A DNA stretch of 64,000 nt from Virgisporangium ochraceum (lineage in GTDB: Bacteria; Actinomycetota; Actinomycetes; Mycobacteriales; Micromonosporaceae), in assembly GCF_016863655.1 (NCBI RefSeq), contig NZ_BOPH01000016.1:1-64000 (forward strand), in the 5' to 3' direction. The notes under the pieces are model-generated. The model did no database searches. It had not been told where the DNA came from and saw only the letters and a list, made by a program, of their open reading frames with translations. Numbering within the stretch: position 1 is the first letter of the stretch; every line of letters starts with the position of its first letter. Made by a program: the position numbers and the translations under genes. Of this stretch, positions 16,534 to 25,028 are shown in pieces.

Positions 16534-17904
16534 TCATTGTGCGAGTTTCTCGGTGGCCTTCCGCGCCGCGATGAGGATCGGGTCCCAGACCGGTGCGTAA
16601 GGGGGCGCGTAGCCGAGGTCGAGGCCGGTCATCTCCTCGACGGTCATGCCGTTCCAGAGCGCGATCGCGAGGCCGTCGATGCGCTTGGCGGCCTCGGTGC
16701 GGCCGACGATCTGCGCGCCGAGGAGCCGGCCGCTCACGCGCTCGGCGATCAGCTTGACCACCATCGGCTTCGCGCCGGGGAAGTAGCCGGCCCGGTTCGT
16801 CGACTCCACGCTCGCGGTGATGTATGCGAATCCGGCTTTCTCCGCGTCGGCCTCCCGGAGCCCGGTGCGGGCGACCTCCAGGTCGCAGACCTTCGTGACC
16901 GCGGTGCCGATGACGCCCGGGAACGTGGCGTACCCACCACCGATGTTGACGCCGGCCACCCGGCCCTGCTTGTTGGCGTGGGTGCCCAGCGGGATGTGCA
17001 CCGGCTCGTGCGTGAGGCGGTGGATCGTCTGCACGCAGTCGCCGGCGGCCCAGATGCCCTCGTGGCCCACCACACGCATGCGCTGGTCGGTGACGATCGC
17101 GTTGCCGGCGCCCAACGGCAGCCCGGCCTCCTTCGCGATCTGTGTGTTCGGCCTGACGCCGAGCCCGAGCACCACGATGTCGGCCCGGTAGTGGCCGTTG
17201 TCGGTGTCGACGCCGACGACCTTCCCGTCGGCCTCCCGCAGCGCCGTGACGGTCTCGCCGGTGTGCACGACGATGCCGAGCTTCTCCATCGACGTGCGTA
17301 CGAGCGCGCCCATGTCGGGGTCCACAGTGGACATCGGTTGGTCGGCGCGCTCCAGCACGATGACCTCGAGCCCGTGGTTCTGCAGCGCCTCGGCCATCTC
17401 GACGCCGATGTACCCGGCGCCGACCACGACACCCTTGCGCGGCTTCTCCTTCTCGATGTAGTCGCGCACGGCCTGGCCGTCGTCGAGCGTCTGCACCCCG
17501 AAGACGCCCTGCGCGTCGGCACCCGGCCAGGCTGGCTTGATCGGCACCGCGCCGATCGCGTACACGAGCTGGTCGAAGCCGGTGCGGGTCTCGGTGCCAC
17601 CGTTGTCGAGGTCGCGGGTGACGACCTCGCGGCGGTCGAGGTCGACCGCGGTGACCTCGTGCCGGGTGCGTACGTCGATCGCGTGCTTCTCGCGGAACGT
17701 CTGCGGGTCGCGGGCGACGAGCGCGTCGGGACCGTCGACCAGCCCACCGACCCAGTACGGGATGCCGCACGCCGAGTACGAGGTGAAGTGGCCCCGCTCG
17801 AACGCGATGATCTCCAGGTCGTCGGGCCCGCGTCGGCGACGGGCCTGCGACGCGGCCGACATTCCCGCGGCGTCACCGCCGATGACCACCAGACGTTCTC
17901 CCAT
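16534..17904 (-). CDS. CoA-disulfide reductase-like FAD/NAD(P)H oxidoreductase
   Basis: This is a protein of 456 residues. It has an N-terminal FAD-binding fold (RLVVIGGDAAGMSAASQAR), a central NAD(P)H fold (GVVVGAGYIGVEMAEAL), and the dinucleotide-binding end GIWAAGDCVQ. The single-cysteine redox motif SYSACGIPYWVGG places Cys46, equivalent to the active Cys of CoA-disulfide reductase and NADH oxidase/peroxidase enzymes. There is no second cysteine of a disulfide pair and no rhodanese domain. It may reduce CoA or low-molecular-weight disulfides, or act as an NADH oxidase. Before ATG 17904 there is no clear ribosome site, but TAGGTT lies six bases upstream as a possible leaderless -10. It is 28 bp upstream of the ECF sigma gene on the same strand. 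Confidence 0.88.
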   Translation of the reverse strand: MGERLVVIGGDAAGMSAASQARRRRGPDDLEIIAFERGHFTSYSACGIPYWVGGLVDGPDALVARDPQTFREKHAIDVRTRHEVTAVDLDRREVVTRDLDNGGTETRTGFDQLVYAIGAVPIKPAWPGADAQGVFGVQTLDDGQAVRDYIEKEKPRKGVVVGAGYIGVEMAEALQNHGLEVIVLERADQPMSTVDPDMGALVRTSMEKLGIVVHTGETVTALREADGKVVGVDTDNGHYRADIVVLGLGVRPNTQIAKEAGLPLGAGNAIVTDQRMRVVGHEGIWAAGDCVQTIHRLTHEPVHIPLGTHANKQGRVAGVNIGGGYATFPGVIGTAVTKVCDLEVARTGLREADAEKAGFAYITASVESTNRAGYFPGAKPMVVKLIAERVSGRLLGAQIVGRTEAAKRIDGLAIALWNGMTVEEMTGLDLGYAPPYAPVWDPILIAARKATEKLAQ

Positions 17905-18038
17905 GGTTCGAACCTACCGGCCGGATCCGTCGTTGATCGTGTCGATACCGGAACCCGACTCGACCGAACCCATTGGTGATCGTCGTTGACTGGGGTTAAT
18001 CTGCGCGCAAACGTGACCATTCGAACAGGGAGGGACAC

Positions 18039-19043
18039 GTGAGACCCCACCTCACCATCGTCGGACTACTGATTGTCGCCATGACGGGCGCTGCCTGCGG
18101 TGGGCAGCGCAACAACAACAGCCGGGACACCGGCTCCGGGGAGATCAGCTGCGAGATCGCGAACGACACGCGGATCGGTCTCGCGACGGGCAACACCACG
18201 GGCGTCTACTACGCGCTCGGCAACGCGTTCGCCGAGCAGGTCGCCTCGAAGACCGGCGGCAAGCTGCGGGTCACCGCCGCGGAGACCGGCGCGTCGGTGC
18301 AGAACATCGAGCAGCTCGCCGCCGACCGCTACCAGGTGGCGTTCTCGCTGTTCGACACCGCCACCGACGCGGTGAACGGCAAGGGCTCGTTCACCTCGCC
18401 GCAGAAGGTGCAGGCGCTCGCCCGCATCTACGACAACTACACCCAGGTCATCGTACGCGCCGACGCCGGCATCAACTCCGTCGCCGACATGAAGGGCAAG
18501 CGGGTCTCGACCGGCTCGCCGAAGTCGGGCACCGAGGTCATCGCCCAGCGGGTGCTCCAGGCGGCCGGCCTCAACCCCGACACCGACGTGCAGCCGCAGC
18601 GGCTCGACCTCACCAAGACCGTCGACGGCATGAAGGGCGGCACGATCGACGCGATGTTCTGGTCGGGCGGTCTGCCGACGCCCGGCGTCACCGACCTGTT
18701 CACCACGTCGGCCGGCAAGGTCAAGTTCATCGACATCACGCCGCAGCTGGCGAAGATGGTCGAGGTGAACCCGGCCTACCAGCGCTCGGAGATCCCGGCC
18801 GACACCTACAAGACCGGCGCGGCCGTGCCGACGATCGTGGTGCCGAACGTGCTCCTGGTGCGTGACGACCTCGACGCGAACGTCGCCTGCGTGCTGACGA
18901 AGACGCTCTTCGAGACGAAGGGTGAGCTGGCGAAGGCCAATGCGGCCGCGAACGGCATCTCGCTCGACACCGCGCGCAAGACGACCCCGGTCCCCCTGCA
19001 CCGCGGTGCCGAGAAGGCCCTGACCGACCTCGGGGCGAAATAG
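18039..19043 (+). CDS. TAXI-family TRAP solute-binding lipoprotein
   Basis: This is a protein of 334 residues. A lipoprotein signal ends at the lipobox T-G-A-A-C, with Cys20 the lipidation site. After a Asn/Gly-rich linker the TAXI periplasmic-binding fold begins, with IGLATGNTTGVYYALGNAFAE, the family's opening, and GSPKSGTEVIAQRVLQAAGL. TAXI proteins bind solutes such as glutamate or other carboxylates and pass them to a fused TRAP permease. No TRAP permease gene is adjacent, so the transporter partner must be elsewhere or the protein acts only as a receptor. GTG 18039 has AGGGAGG six bases upstream. It converges on the Memo gene with 3 bp between the stops. Confidence 0.88.
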   Translation: MRPHLTIVGLLIVAMTGAACGGQRNNNSRDTGSGEISCEIANDTRIGLATGNTTGVYYALGNAFAEQVASKTGGKLRVTAAETGASVQNIEQLAADRYQVAFSLFDTATDAVNGKGSFTSPQKVQALARIYDNYTQVIVRADAGINSVADMKGKRVSTGSPKSGTEVIAQRVLQAAGLNPDTDVQPQRLDLTKTVDGMKGGTIDAMFWSGGLPTPGVTDLFTTSAGKVKFIDITPQLAKMVEVNPAYQRSEIPADTYKTGAAVPTIVVPNVLLVRDDLDANVACVLTKTLFETKGELAKANAAANGISLDTARKTTPVPLHRGAEKALTDLGAK

Positions 19044-19046
19044 GTT

Positions 19047-19808
19047 CTACCCGAGGGCGAAAGCCGGATAGCCCACCACGCGGGAGGGGTCGCCGCCGGA
19101 GTCGGCGGAGGTCGTCAGCGCCAGCCGACGCACCGCCAACCCGTTGCGGCGGCCCCACTCCACGGTGCCGCGCAGCGCGAACACGCCGCAGGCGTCGCGG
19201 ACGCCGATGAGGTCGGGACGGTGTGACTCGACCGCCCGCGCGGTGCGCTCGTCCTGCGCCCGCGCCACCACGTCGCGTTCGTAGTGGGAGAAGTCGGTGC
19301 TGCACAGGACGACCGCGCCGTCGGACGTCGCGGCGATCGCGTCGGCGACCTCCTCCACTGTGGACACTCCGGCGACGAACGGCAGCACCGGTACGCCCGG
19401 AACGGCCCGCTGCAGGAACGGCAGTTGCACCTCGAGCGAGTGCTCCGGCGCGTGCGGCGCGTCGTCGGCCGGCAGGCCGCCGGCGTGGTCGAGGTCGATC
19501 GTCACGTCGCCGAGCGGCGTCGCCCACCGTCGCGTCGTGGGCGCGGCGAGACCGGTCAACCGGACCCGGTGCGCGGGCCCGAGCAACACGATCCGTCCAA
19601 TGTGGACGGCGTGCCGCCGCAGCCGCGCGTAGACGTGCGCCGCGGTGGCACCGGAGTAGCGGTAACCCGCGTGCGGTACCACGTAGGCCCGCGCGAGCAC
19701 GTCGTCGGCCGGTACGTCGACGGCGTCGAGCAGCTTGTCCACTGTAGACGTCAGCTCGGCGGGGTCGGCCGGGTAGAAGGCGCCCGCGACCGCCGGGGGC
19801 CGGGTCAT
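19047..19808 (-). CDS. amrB: AmmeMemoRadiSam system protein B (Memo family)
   Basis: This is a protein of 253 residues of the Memo family, a fold related to extradiol dioxygenases. Metal-site segments are visible: PHAGYRYSGATAA, the LLGPAHRVRL strand, and CSTDFSHYER. Bacterial Memo proteins are one of three partners in the AmmeMemoRadiSam set with AMMECR1 and a radical SAM enzyme; the chemistry is not established. The start overlaps the stop of the radical SAM gene (ATGA, 19805-19808), so the two are translated together. No AMMECR1 gene is present in this window. Confidence 0.92.
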   Translation of the reverse strand: MTRPPAVAGAFYPADPAELTSTVDKLLDAVDVPADDVLARAYVVPHAGYRYSGATAAHVYARLRRHAVHIGRIVLLGPAHRVRLTGLAAPTTRRWATPLGDVTIDLDHAGGLPADDAPHAPEHSLEVQLPFLQRAVPGVPVLPFVAGVSTVEEVADAIAATSDGAVVLCSTDFSHYERDVVARAQDERTARAVESHRPDLIGVRDACGVFALRGTVEWGRRNGLAVRRLALTTSADSGGDPSRVVGYPAFALG

Positions 19809-20908
19809 CGCGCGGGCACCGGCGGGATGCGAACCGGCAGCCTCCTCGCGCCCCACGTTCCCACCGGACCGTCGAACCGGCCCGGAACCGTGGTGCCGCA
19901 GCGCTTGCACGCGCCGGTGTCGGTGAGCCCGTACTCCTTGATGACGTACCAGTCGCGCTTCACCACCGGGTCGCCACAGCCCGCGCAGGTGGTGGTCTGC
20001 CCGTCGACGTCGTGCACGTTGCCCACGTAGACGTACTTCAACCCCTGCTCCAGCGCGATCCGGCGGGCCCGGGCCAGCGTCTGCGGGGGAGTACGGGGAA
20101 TGTCGCGCATCTTGAAGTCGGGATGGAACGCGGAGAAGTGCAGCGGCACGTCGGGCCCGAGGTGCTCGGCGAACCAGGCGCACTCGGCGGCGAGTTCGGC
20201 GTCGGAGTCGTTGAGGCCGGGGATCAGCAACGTGGTCACCTCGAACCACACGTCGGTGGTCTTCAGGTACTCCAGGGTCTCCAGCACCAGCGGCAGCTTC
20301 GCGAACGTCACCTTCTCGTAGAACGTGTCGCTGAACGCCTTGAGGTCGATGTTGGCCGCGTCGATGTGCCGGTAGAACTCCTCGCGGGGCGCGGCGTTCA
20401 TGTAGCCGGCGCTCACCGCGACCGCCCTGATGCCGCGTTCCCGGCAGGCGTCGGCGACGTCCATCGCGTACTCCATGAAGATCACCGGGTCGTTGTAGGT
20501 GAACGCGACGCTGCGGCAGCCCAGCCGCCCGGCCTCCGCCGCCAGGGCCTCCGGCGACGCGTCGGCCGACAGCGTGTCGATCTCGCGGGACTTCGAGATG
20601 TCCCAGTTCTGGCAGAACCGGCAGGCGAGGTTGCAGCCGGCGGTGCCGAACGACAGCACCGACGAGCCCGGCAGGAAGTGGTTCAGCGGCTTCTTCTCGA
20701 TCGGGTCGACGCAGAACCCCGACGACCGGCCGTAGCTCGCCAGCACGATCTGGTCGGCGGTGCGCCCGCGCACGAAGCACAGCCCGCGCTGCCCCTCCCG
20801 CAACCGGCAGTTGCGGGGGCACACGTCGCACTGCACGCGACCGTCGTCGAGGGCGTGCCAGTGCTTCGTCGGCACGGTGTACGGGTCGTCGAGATTCAAA
20901 TCTGACAT
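19805..20908 (-). CDS. amrS: AmmeMemoRadiSam system radical SAM enzyme
   Basis: This is a protein of 367 residues. The radical SAM cluster motif is CNLACRFC (CxxxCxxC), preceded by SVLSFGTAG, with a Cys-rich N-terminal part (CDVCPRNCRLREGQRGLC) and a C-terminal CAGCG...CKRCG pair that may bind zinc or a second cluster. It matches the AmrS/PflA-like members that sit beside Memo. ATG 20908 starts the reading frame. The divergent hen1 start lies only 34 bp away, so the promoters of the two operons must overlap. It is followed by Memo with a 4-bp overlap. Confidence 0.93.
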   Translation of the reverse strand: MSDLNLDDPYTVPTKHWHALDDGRVQCDVCPRNCRLREGQRGLCFVRGRTADQIVLASYGRSSGFCVDPIEKKPLNHFLPGSSVLSFGTAGCNLACRFCQNWDISKSREIDTLSADASPEALAAEAGRLGCRSVAFTYNDPVIFMEYAMDVADACRERGIRAVAVSAGYMNAAPREEFYRHIDAANIDLKAFSDTFYEKVTFAKLPLVLETLEYLKTTDVWFEVTTLLIPGLNDSDAELAAECAWFAEHLGPDVPLHFSAFHPDFKMRDIPRTPPQTLARARRIALEQGLKYVYVGNVHDVDGQTTTCAGCGDPVVKRDWYVIKEYGLTDTGACKRCGTTVPGRFDGPVGTWGARRLPVRIPPVPAR

Positions 20909-20942
20909 GACGCCCACCTCCCGTCCGCTTAACGTTACGCGG

Positions 20943-22316
20943 GTGCTGCTCACGATCACGACGACTCTGAGGCCCGCGACCGATCTGGGTTACCTGCTGG
21001 TCAAGCATCCCGACCGGGTGCACGAGTTCACCGTGAGCACCGGCAGGGCGTACGTCTGCTACCCGGAGGCGACGCCGGAGCGCTGCACCGCGGCCCTCGT
21101 TCTCGACATCGACCCGGCCGCGCTGCGCACCCGCGGCCGGGAACGCCCCGACGACTTCACGCTGGGCCGGTTCGTCAACGACCGCCCGTACGCGGCGTCG
21201 AGCCTGCTGTCGGCGGCCATCGCCCAGGTGTTCCGCAGCGCGCTGCGCGGCACGTCGAAGGAGCGGCCCGACCTCGTCGCCACGCCGGTCCCCCTCGAAC
21301 TGCGCCTGCCCGCGCTGCGCTGCCGCGGCGGCGCCGACCTCGCCGAGGAGCTCTTCGGGCCGCTCGGCTGGGAGGTCACCGCGATACCGATCAACGACAG
21401 TCGGTACGTCGACCTCACGTTGAAGGGCACGGTGCGGATCGCCGATGCCCTGAACCAGATCTACGTCCTGCTACCCGTTCTCGACGACGCCAAGCACTAC
21501 TGGGTCGCTCCGGACGAGGTCGACAAGCTGCTGCGGGCCGGTACCGGCTGGCTCGCCGGTCACCCGAAACGCGGTCTCATCGCCCGGCGCTACCTGGCGC
21601 ACCGGCGGTCGCTCGCAAGCGTCGCGCTCGCGAGGCTCGCGGAAGAGGAGGCCGACGACTCCGTCGAAACCGCCGCGACCGAAACCGACGAAGACGCCGA
21701 ACTCCCCGAAACCGCCCGCAAGGAGCCGCTGGCCCTGCAGCGCCGCCGCGCCGTCACCGCGGCACTGGCCGCGGCCGGCGCCGAACGCGTGCTCGACCTC
21801 GGCTGCGGGGGAGGGGCGCTGCTCGGCGACCTGGTCGGCGACCGCCGCTACACCGAGATCGTCGGCGTCGACGTCTCGACGCTGGCGCTCGCGATGGCCG
21901 AACGCCGACTGCGGCTCGACCGGCTGCCCGAGCGCCAGCGCAGCCGCATCAAGCTGCTCCAGGGTGCGCTCACCTACCGCGACGACCGGCTCAAGGGCTA
22001 CGACGCCGCCGTGCTGATGGAGGTCATCGAGCACCTCGACGAGCCGCGGCTGCCCGCCCTGGCCGACGCGGTGTTCGGGCACGCCCGTCCGGCCACCGTC
22101 ATCGTCACCACCCCGAACGTGGAGTACAACGTGCGCTACGAAGGTCTCACCGGCATGAGGCACCACGACCACCGCTTCGAGTGGAGCCGGGCCGCGTTCG
22201 CCGCCTGGTGCGCCGGGGTCGCGGCCGACCACGGCTACTCCGTCGACGTCACCGGCGTCGGCGACGCGGACCCGGAGGTCGGCGCACCCACCCAGCTGGC
22301 GGTGTTCACCTCATGA
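20943..22316 (+). CDS. hen1: 3'-terminal RNA ribose 2'-O-methyltransferase Hen1
   Basis: Bacterial Hen1 methylates the 2'-OH of the 3' end of broken RNA before Pnkp seals it, which protects the repaired site from the same nuclease. The 457-residue protein has the bacterial N-terminal domain (about 1-240), which activates Pnkp ligation. The methyltransferase domain (about 275-457) has the SAM motif VLDLGCGGGALL and the metal-binding MEVIEHLD plus HHDHRFEW residues. The two parts are joined by an acidic linker. GTG 20943 was chosen; it lacks a ribosome site but TAACGT (20930-20935) ends seven bases before it, which suggests a leaderless start. The stop overlaps the pnkp start. Confidence 0.95.
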   Translation: MLLTITTTLRPATDLGYLLVKHPDRVHEFTVSTGRAYVCYPEATPERCTAALVLDIDPAALRTRGRERPDDFTLGRFVNDRPYAASSLLSAAIAQVFRSALRGTSKERPDLVATPVPLELRLPALRCRGGADLAEELFGPLGWEVTAIPINDSRYVDLTLKGTVRIADALNQIYVLLPVLDDAKHYWVAPDEVDKLLRAGTGWLAGHPKRGLIARRYLAHRRSLASVALARLAEEEADDSVETAATETDEDAELPETARKEPLALQRRRAVTAALAAAGAERVLDLGCGGGALLGDLVGDRRYTEIVGVDVSTLALAMAERRLRLDRLPERQRSRIKLLQGALTYRDDRLKGYDAAVLMEVIEHLDEPRLPALADAVFGHARPATVIVTTPNVEYNVRYEGLTGMRHHDHRFEWSRAAFAAWCAGVAADHGYSVDVTGVGDADPEVGAPTQLAVFTS

Positions 22317-24808
22317 TGATTCCCGAGTTCTGCCTCGTGGTGCTGGTCGGACCGTCCGGGTCGGGCAAGAGCACGTTCGCGCGGAAGCACTTCGCGCCGT
22401 CGCAGGTGCTGTCGTCGGACATGTTCCGCGCGATGCTCGCCGACGACGAGAACGACCAGTCGGTCACCGCCGAGGCCTTCGAGCTTCTCCACGACGTCGC
22501 GGGCCGGCGGCTGCGCGCCGGGCGGCTCACGGTTATCGACGCGACGAACGTGCAGGAGCACGCCCGCGCCGAACTGGTGAAGGTGGCGCGGGCGCACGAC
22601 GCGCTACCGGTCGCGATCGTCCTCAACACGCCCGAGGACGTCTGCTGGGAGCGCACCCAGGCCCGCACCGACCGCGACTTCGGCCGCAACGTCGTCACCC
22701 GTCAGCACCGCGACCTGCGTCGTTCGCTTGGCCGTCTGCAGCGCGAGGGCTTCCGGCATGTCCGGGTCGTGAACCCGGGAGACGTCGTGGAGCGCATCGA
22801 GTACGAGCGCCTCTACAACGACCGGCGGGAGCTCACCGGTCCGTTCGACATCATCGGCGACGTGCACGGCTGCCACGCGGAGCTGGTCACGCTGTTGACG
22901 CAGCTCGGATACACCGTGCGGGAAGACGGCGCCGCACACCCCGACGGCCGCACCGCCGTGTTCGTCGGCGACCTCGTCGACCGCGGCCCCGACACCCCCG
23001 GCGTGCTGCGCCTCGTGAAGGGCATGGTCGAGGCCGGTACCGCGCTGTGCGTGGCCGGCAACCACGAGGACAAGCTGCTGCGTAAGCTCCGCGGCCGCAA
23101 CGTGCGGGTCTCGCACGGGCTGGCCGAGACGCTCGAACAACTGGAGGCGTCGCCAGTCGACGGGCTGGAGCCGTTCCTGTCCGGTCTCATCAGCCACTAC
23201 GTGCTCGACGGCGGGAAGCTCGTCGTCGCGCACGCCGGGTGCAAGGAGGCGTACCAGGGCCGGGCGTCGGGACGGGTGCGGGCGTTCTGCCTGTACGGCG
23301 ACACGACGGGGGAGACCGACGAGTACGGCCTGCCCGTCCGGTACCCGTGGGCGAACGACTACCGCGGCCGGGCGGCGGTCGTCTACGGCCACACCCCCAC
23401 GCCCCGCGCCGAGTGGATCAACAACACGATCTGTCTCGACACCGGCTGCGTGTTCGGCGGCGCGCTGACCGCCCTGCGGTACCCCGAGCGCCAGATCGTC
23501 ACCGTTCCGGCCGCTCGCGAGTACTACGCTCCCGTCCGTCCCCTCAAGCCCGCCGGACCGGCGACGAACCTCGACGCGCTGACGCTGGCCGACCTCACCG
23601 GGCGCCGCGTGCTCGACACCGGGTACGGCCGGGTGACCGTCGCCGCCGAGAACGCGGCGGCGGCGCTGGAGGTCATGAGCCGGTTCGCGATCGACCCGCG
23701 GTGGCTGCGGTGGCTGCCGCCGACGATGGCGCCGTCGTCGACCTCGGACCTCGACGGCTACCTGGAGCACCCGACCCGCGCGCTCGCCGACTACGCCAAG
23801 ATGGGCGTCACCGACATCGTGTGCCAGGAGAAGCACATGGGGTCACGCGCCGTCGTGCTCGTCGCCCGTACGCCGGCGGCGGCTCTGTCGGCGTTCGGCA
23901 TCGAGGGTGACGGCGCCGTCTGGACCCGCACCGGCCGGCCCTTCTTCCCGGACGCGCAGCCGCTGCTGGCCCGGGTGCGCGACGCCGTCGGCGCGGCCGG
24001 CCTGTGGGACGAGCTCGGCACCGACTGGCTGATGCTCGACGCCGAGATCATGCCCTGGTCGGCGAAGGCACAGGGCCTGATCCGGGACCAGTACGCCCCG
24101 GTCGGTGTCGCCGCCGGTGCGGCGCTACCCGCCGCGGTGGCGGTGCTCGACTCGACGCTGGGCCGGTCGCTGGAGGACCCCGGTGCGCTGCGCGCCCTGC
24201 GCTCGAAGTTCGCCGAGCGCGACGCCAACGCGGCCGGCTTCCGGGCGGTGATCGAGCGTTATGTCTGGCCCGTCGACGGTCTGAAGGGCCTGCGGGTGGC
24301 GCCGTTCGCCGTGCTGGCGGGCGCCGGTTTCGCCGGCGTGACCCGGGACAACGCCTGGCACCTGGCGTTGGCCGACCGGCTGGTGGCCGCCGATCCGGAG
24401 CTGTTCGCGTCCACCCGACGCCTGACGACGACGGTGACCGACGTCGACACGGTGACCGACTGGTGGCTGGCCCTCACCGCCGAGGGCGGCGAGGGAATGG
24501 TGGTGAAGCCCCTGGCCGGCGCCGTACCCGCGCAGCCCGGTACGGGCCGGTCGATCCAGCCCGGCCTCAAGTGCCGGGGCCGCGAGTACCTGCGCATCAT
24601 CTACGGCCCCGACTACACCGATCCGGGCCAGCTGGCCCGGCTCCGCCAGCGCGGCCTCGGCCGCAAGTGGGGCCTGGCGCTGCGCGAGTACAGCCTGGGC
24701 GTCGCCGCCCTGGACCGCCTTGCCGCCGGCGAACCACTGTGGCGCTGCCACGAACTGGTGTTCGCGATCCTCGCCTGCGAATCCGAACCGGTAGACCCCC
24801 GCCTGTAA
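22313..24808 (+). CDS. pnkp: Polynucleotide kinase-phosphatase-ligase Pnkp
   Basis: This is a three-enzyme RNA repair protein of 831 residues. The N-terminal 5'-kinase has P-loop GPSGSGKST (residues 13-21). The middle metallophosphatase, which removes 2',3'-cyclic or 3' phosphates, has GDVHGCH (182-188), GDLVDRG and GNHED. The C-terminal adenylyltransferase ligase has motif EKHMGSR with nucleophile Lys507, and WWLALTAEGGEGMVVKP as motif IV/V. All catalytic signatures look intact. Its ATG overlaps the hen1 stop (ATGA), so the two are made together. Such pairs repair RNAs cut by ribotoxins such as anticodon nucleases. No toxin or target RNA gene is adjacent. Confidence 0.96.
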   Translation: MMIPEFCLVVLVGPSGSGKSTFARKHFAPSQVLSSDMFRAMLADDENDQSVTAEAFELLHDVAGRRLRAGRLTVIDATNVQEHARAELVKVARAHDALPVAIVLNTPEDVCWERTQARTDRDFGRNVVTRQHRDLRRSLGRLQREGFRHVRVVNPGDVVERIEYERLYNDRRELTGPFDIIGDVHGCHAELVTLLTQLGYTVREDGAAHPDGRTAVFVGDLVDRGPDTPGVLRLVKGMVEAGTALCVAGNHEDKLLRKLRGRNVRVSHGLAETLEQLEASPVDGLEPFLSGLISHYVLDGGKLVVAHAGCKEAYQGRASGRVRAFCLYGDTTGETDEYGLPVRYPWANDYRGRAAVVYGHTPTPRAEWINNTICLDTGCVFGGALTALRYPERQIVTVPAAREYYAPVRPLKPAGPATNLDALTLADLTGRRVLDTGYGRVTVAAENAAAALEVMSRFAIDPRWLRWLPPTMAPSSTSDLDGYLEHPTRALADYAKMGVTDIVCQEKHMGSRAVVLVARTPAAALSAFGIEGDGAVWTRTGRPFFPDAQPLLARVRDAVGAAGLWDELGTDWLMLDAEIMPWSAKAQGLIRDQYAPVGVAAGAALPAAVAVLDSTLGRSLEDPGALRALRSKFAERDANAAGFRAVIERYVWPVDGLKGLRVAPFAVLAGAGFAGVTRDNAWHLALADRLVAADPELFASTRRLTTTVTDVDTVTDWWLALTAEGGEGMVVKPLAGAVPAQPGTGRSIQPGLKCRGREYLRIIYGPDYTDPGQLARLRQRGLGRKWGLALREYSLGVAALDRLAAGEPLWRCHELVFAILACESEPVDPRL

Positions 24809-24810
24809 CT

Positions 24811-24880
24811 CCCCGCGCCCCGCGCCCTCCCCGCGCCCCGCGCCCTCGCCGCGCCCCGCGCCGGGCCGCCCCGCGCCTTA
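24811..24880. repeat. GC-rich direct repeats, left flank
   Basis: After the pnkp stop the DNA repeats the word CCGCGCCCCGCGCCCTC about twice, followed by degenerate CGCGCCCC units. This forms a low-complexity left flank to the palindromic element and has no coding appearance. Confidence 0.7.
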
Positions 24881-24964
24881 CCGCGCCGATCTTGCACTTC
24901 TGGCCGCACCTATTTCGTGCTATGTCCCGCTTTGCAGGGGGCCACAACTGCAAGATCGGCGCGG
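24881..24964. repeat. Palindromic element with GATCTTGCA arms
   Basis: Two 25-bp arms (24881-24905 and 24940-24964) are inverted copies with two mismatches, both containing CGCCGATCTTGCA or its complement TGCAAGATCGGCG. The 34-bp middle (24906-24939) is not obviously structured. It sits between the converging pnkp and DedA genes and could terminate both. A shorter palindrome with the same GATCTTG ends lies at 34247. This may be a dispersed REP/MITE-like repeat of the genome. Confidence 0.7.
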
Positions 24965-25022
24965 GGTGGCGGGCCGGCGCGGGGTGGCGGGCCGGCGCGG
25001 GGTGGCGGGCCGGCGCGGGGGT
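24958..25022. repeat. 18-bp tandem repeat GGCGCGGGGTGGCGGGCC
   Basis: Three perfect 18-bp copies (24958-24975, 24976-24993, 24994-25011) are followed by a partial fourth before the DedA stop at 25029. The array begins within the right arm of the palindromic element. The units are directly joined, so it is a tandem repeat, not CRISPR. Confidence 0.85.
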
Positions 25023-25028
25023 AGCGGG

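Noticed and set aside
20760-20942. Upstream extension of Hen1 to 20760
   Set aside because: It would run over the radical SAM gene's N-terminus, and the family begins with the LLTITTT segment at 20943.
24958-25022. Repeat array considered as CRISPR
   Set aside because: The units are 18 bp, directly joined and without spacers, and no cas gene is present.
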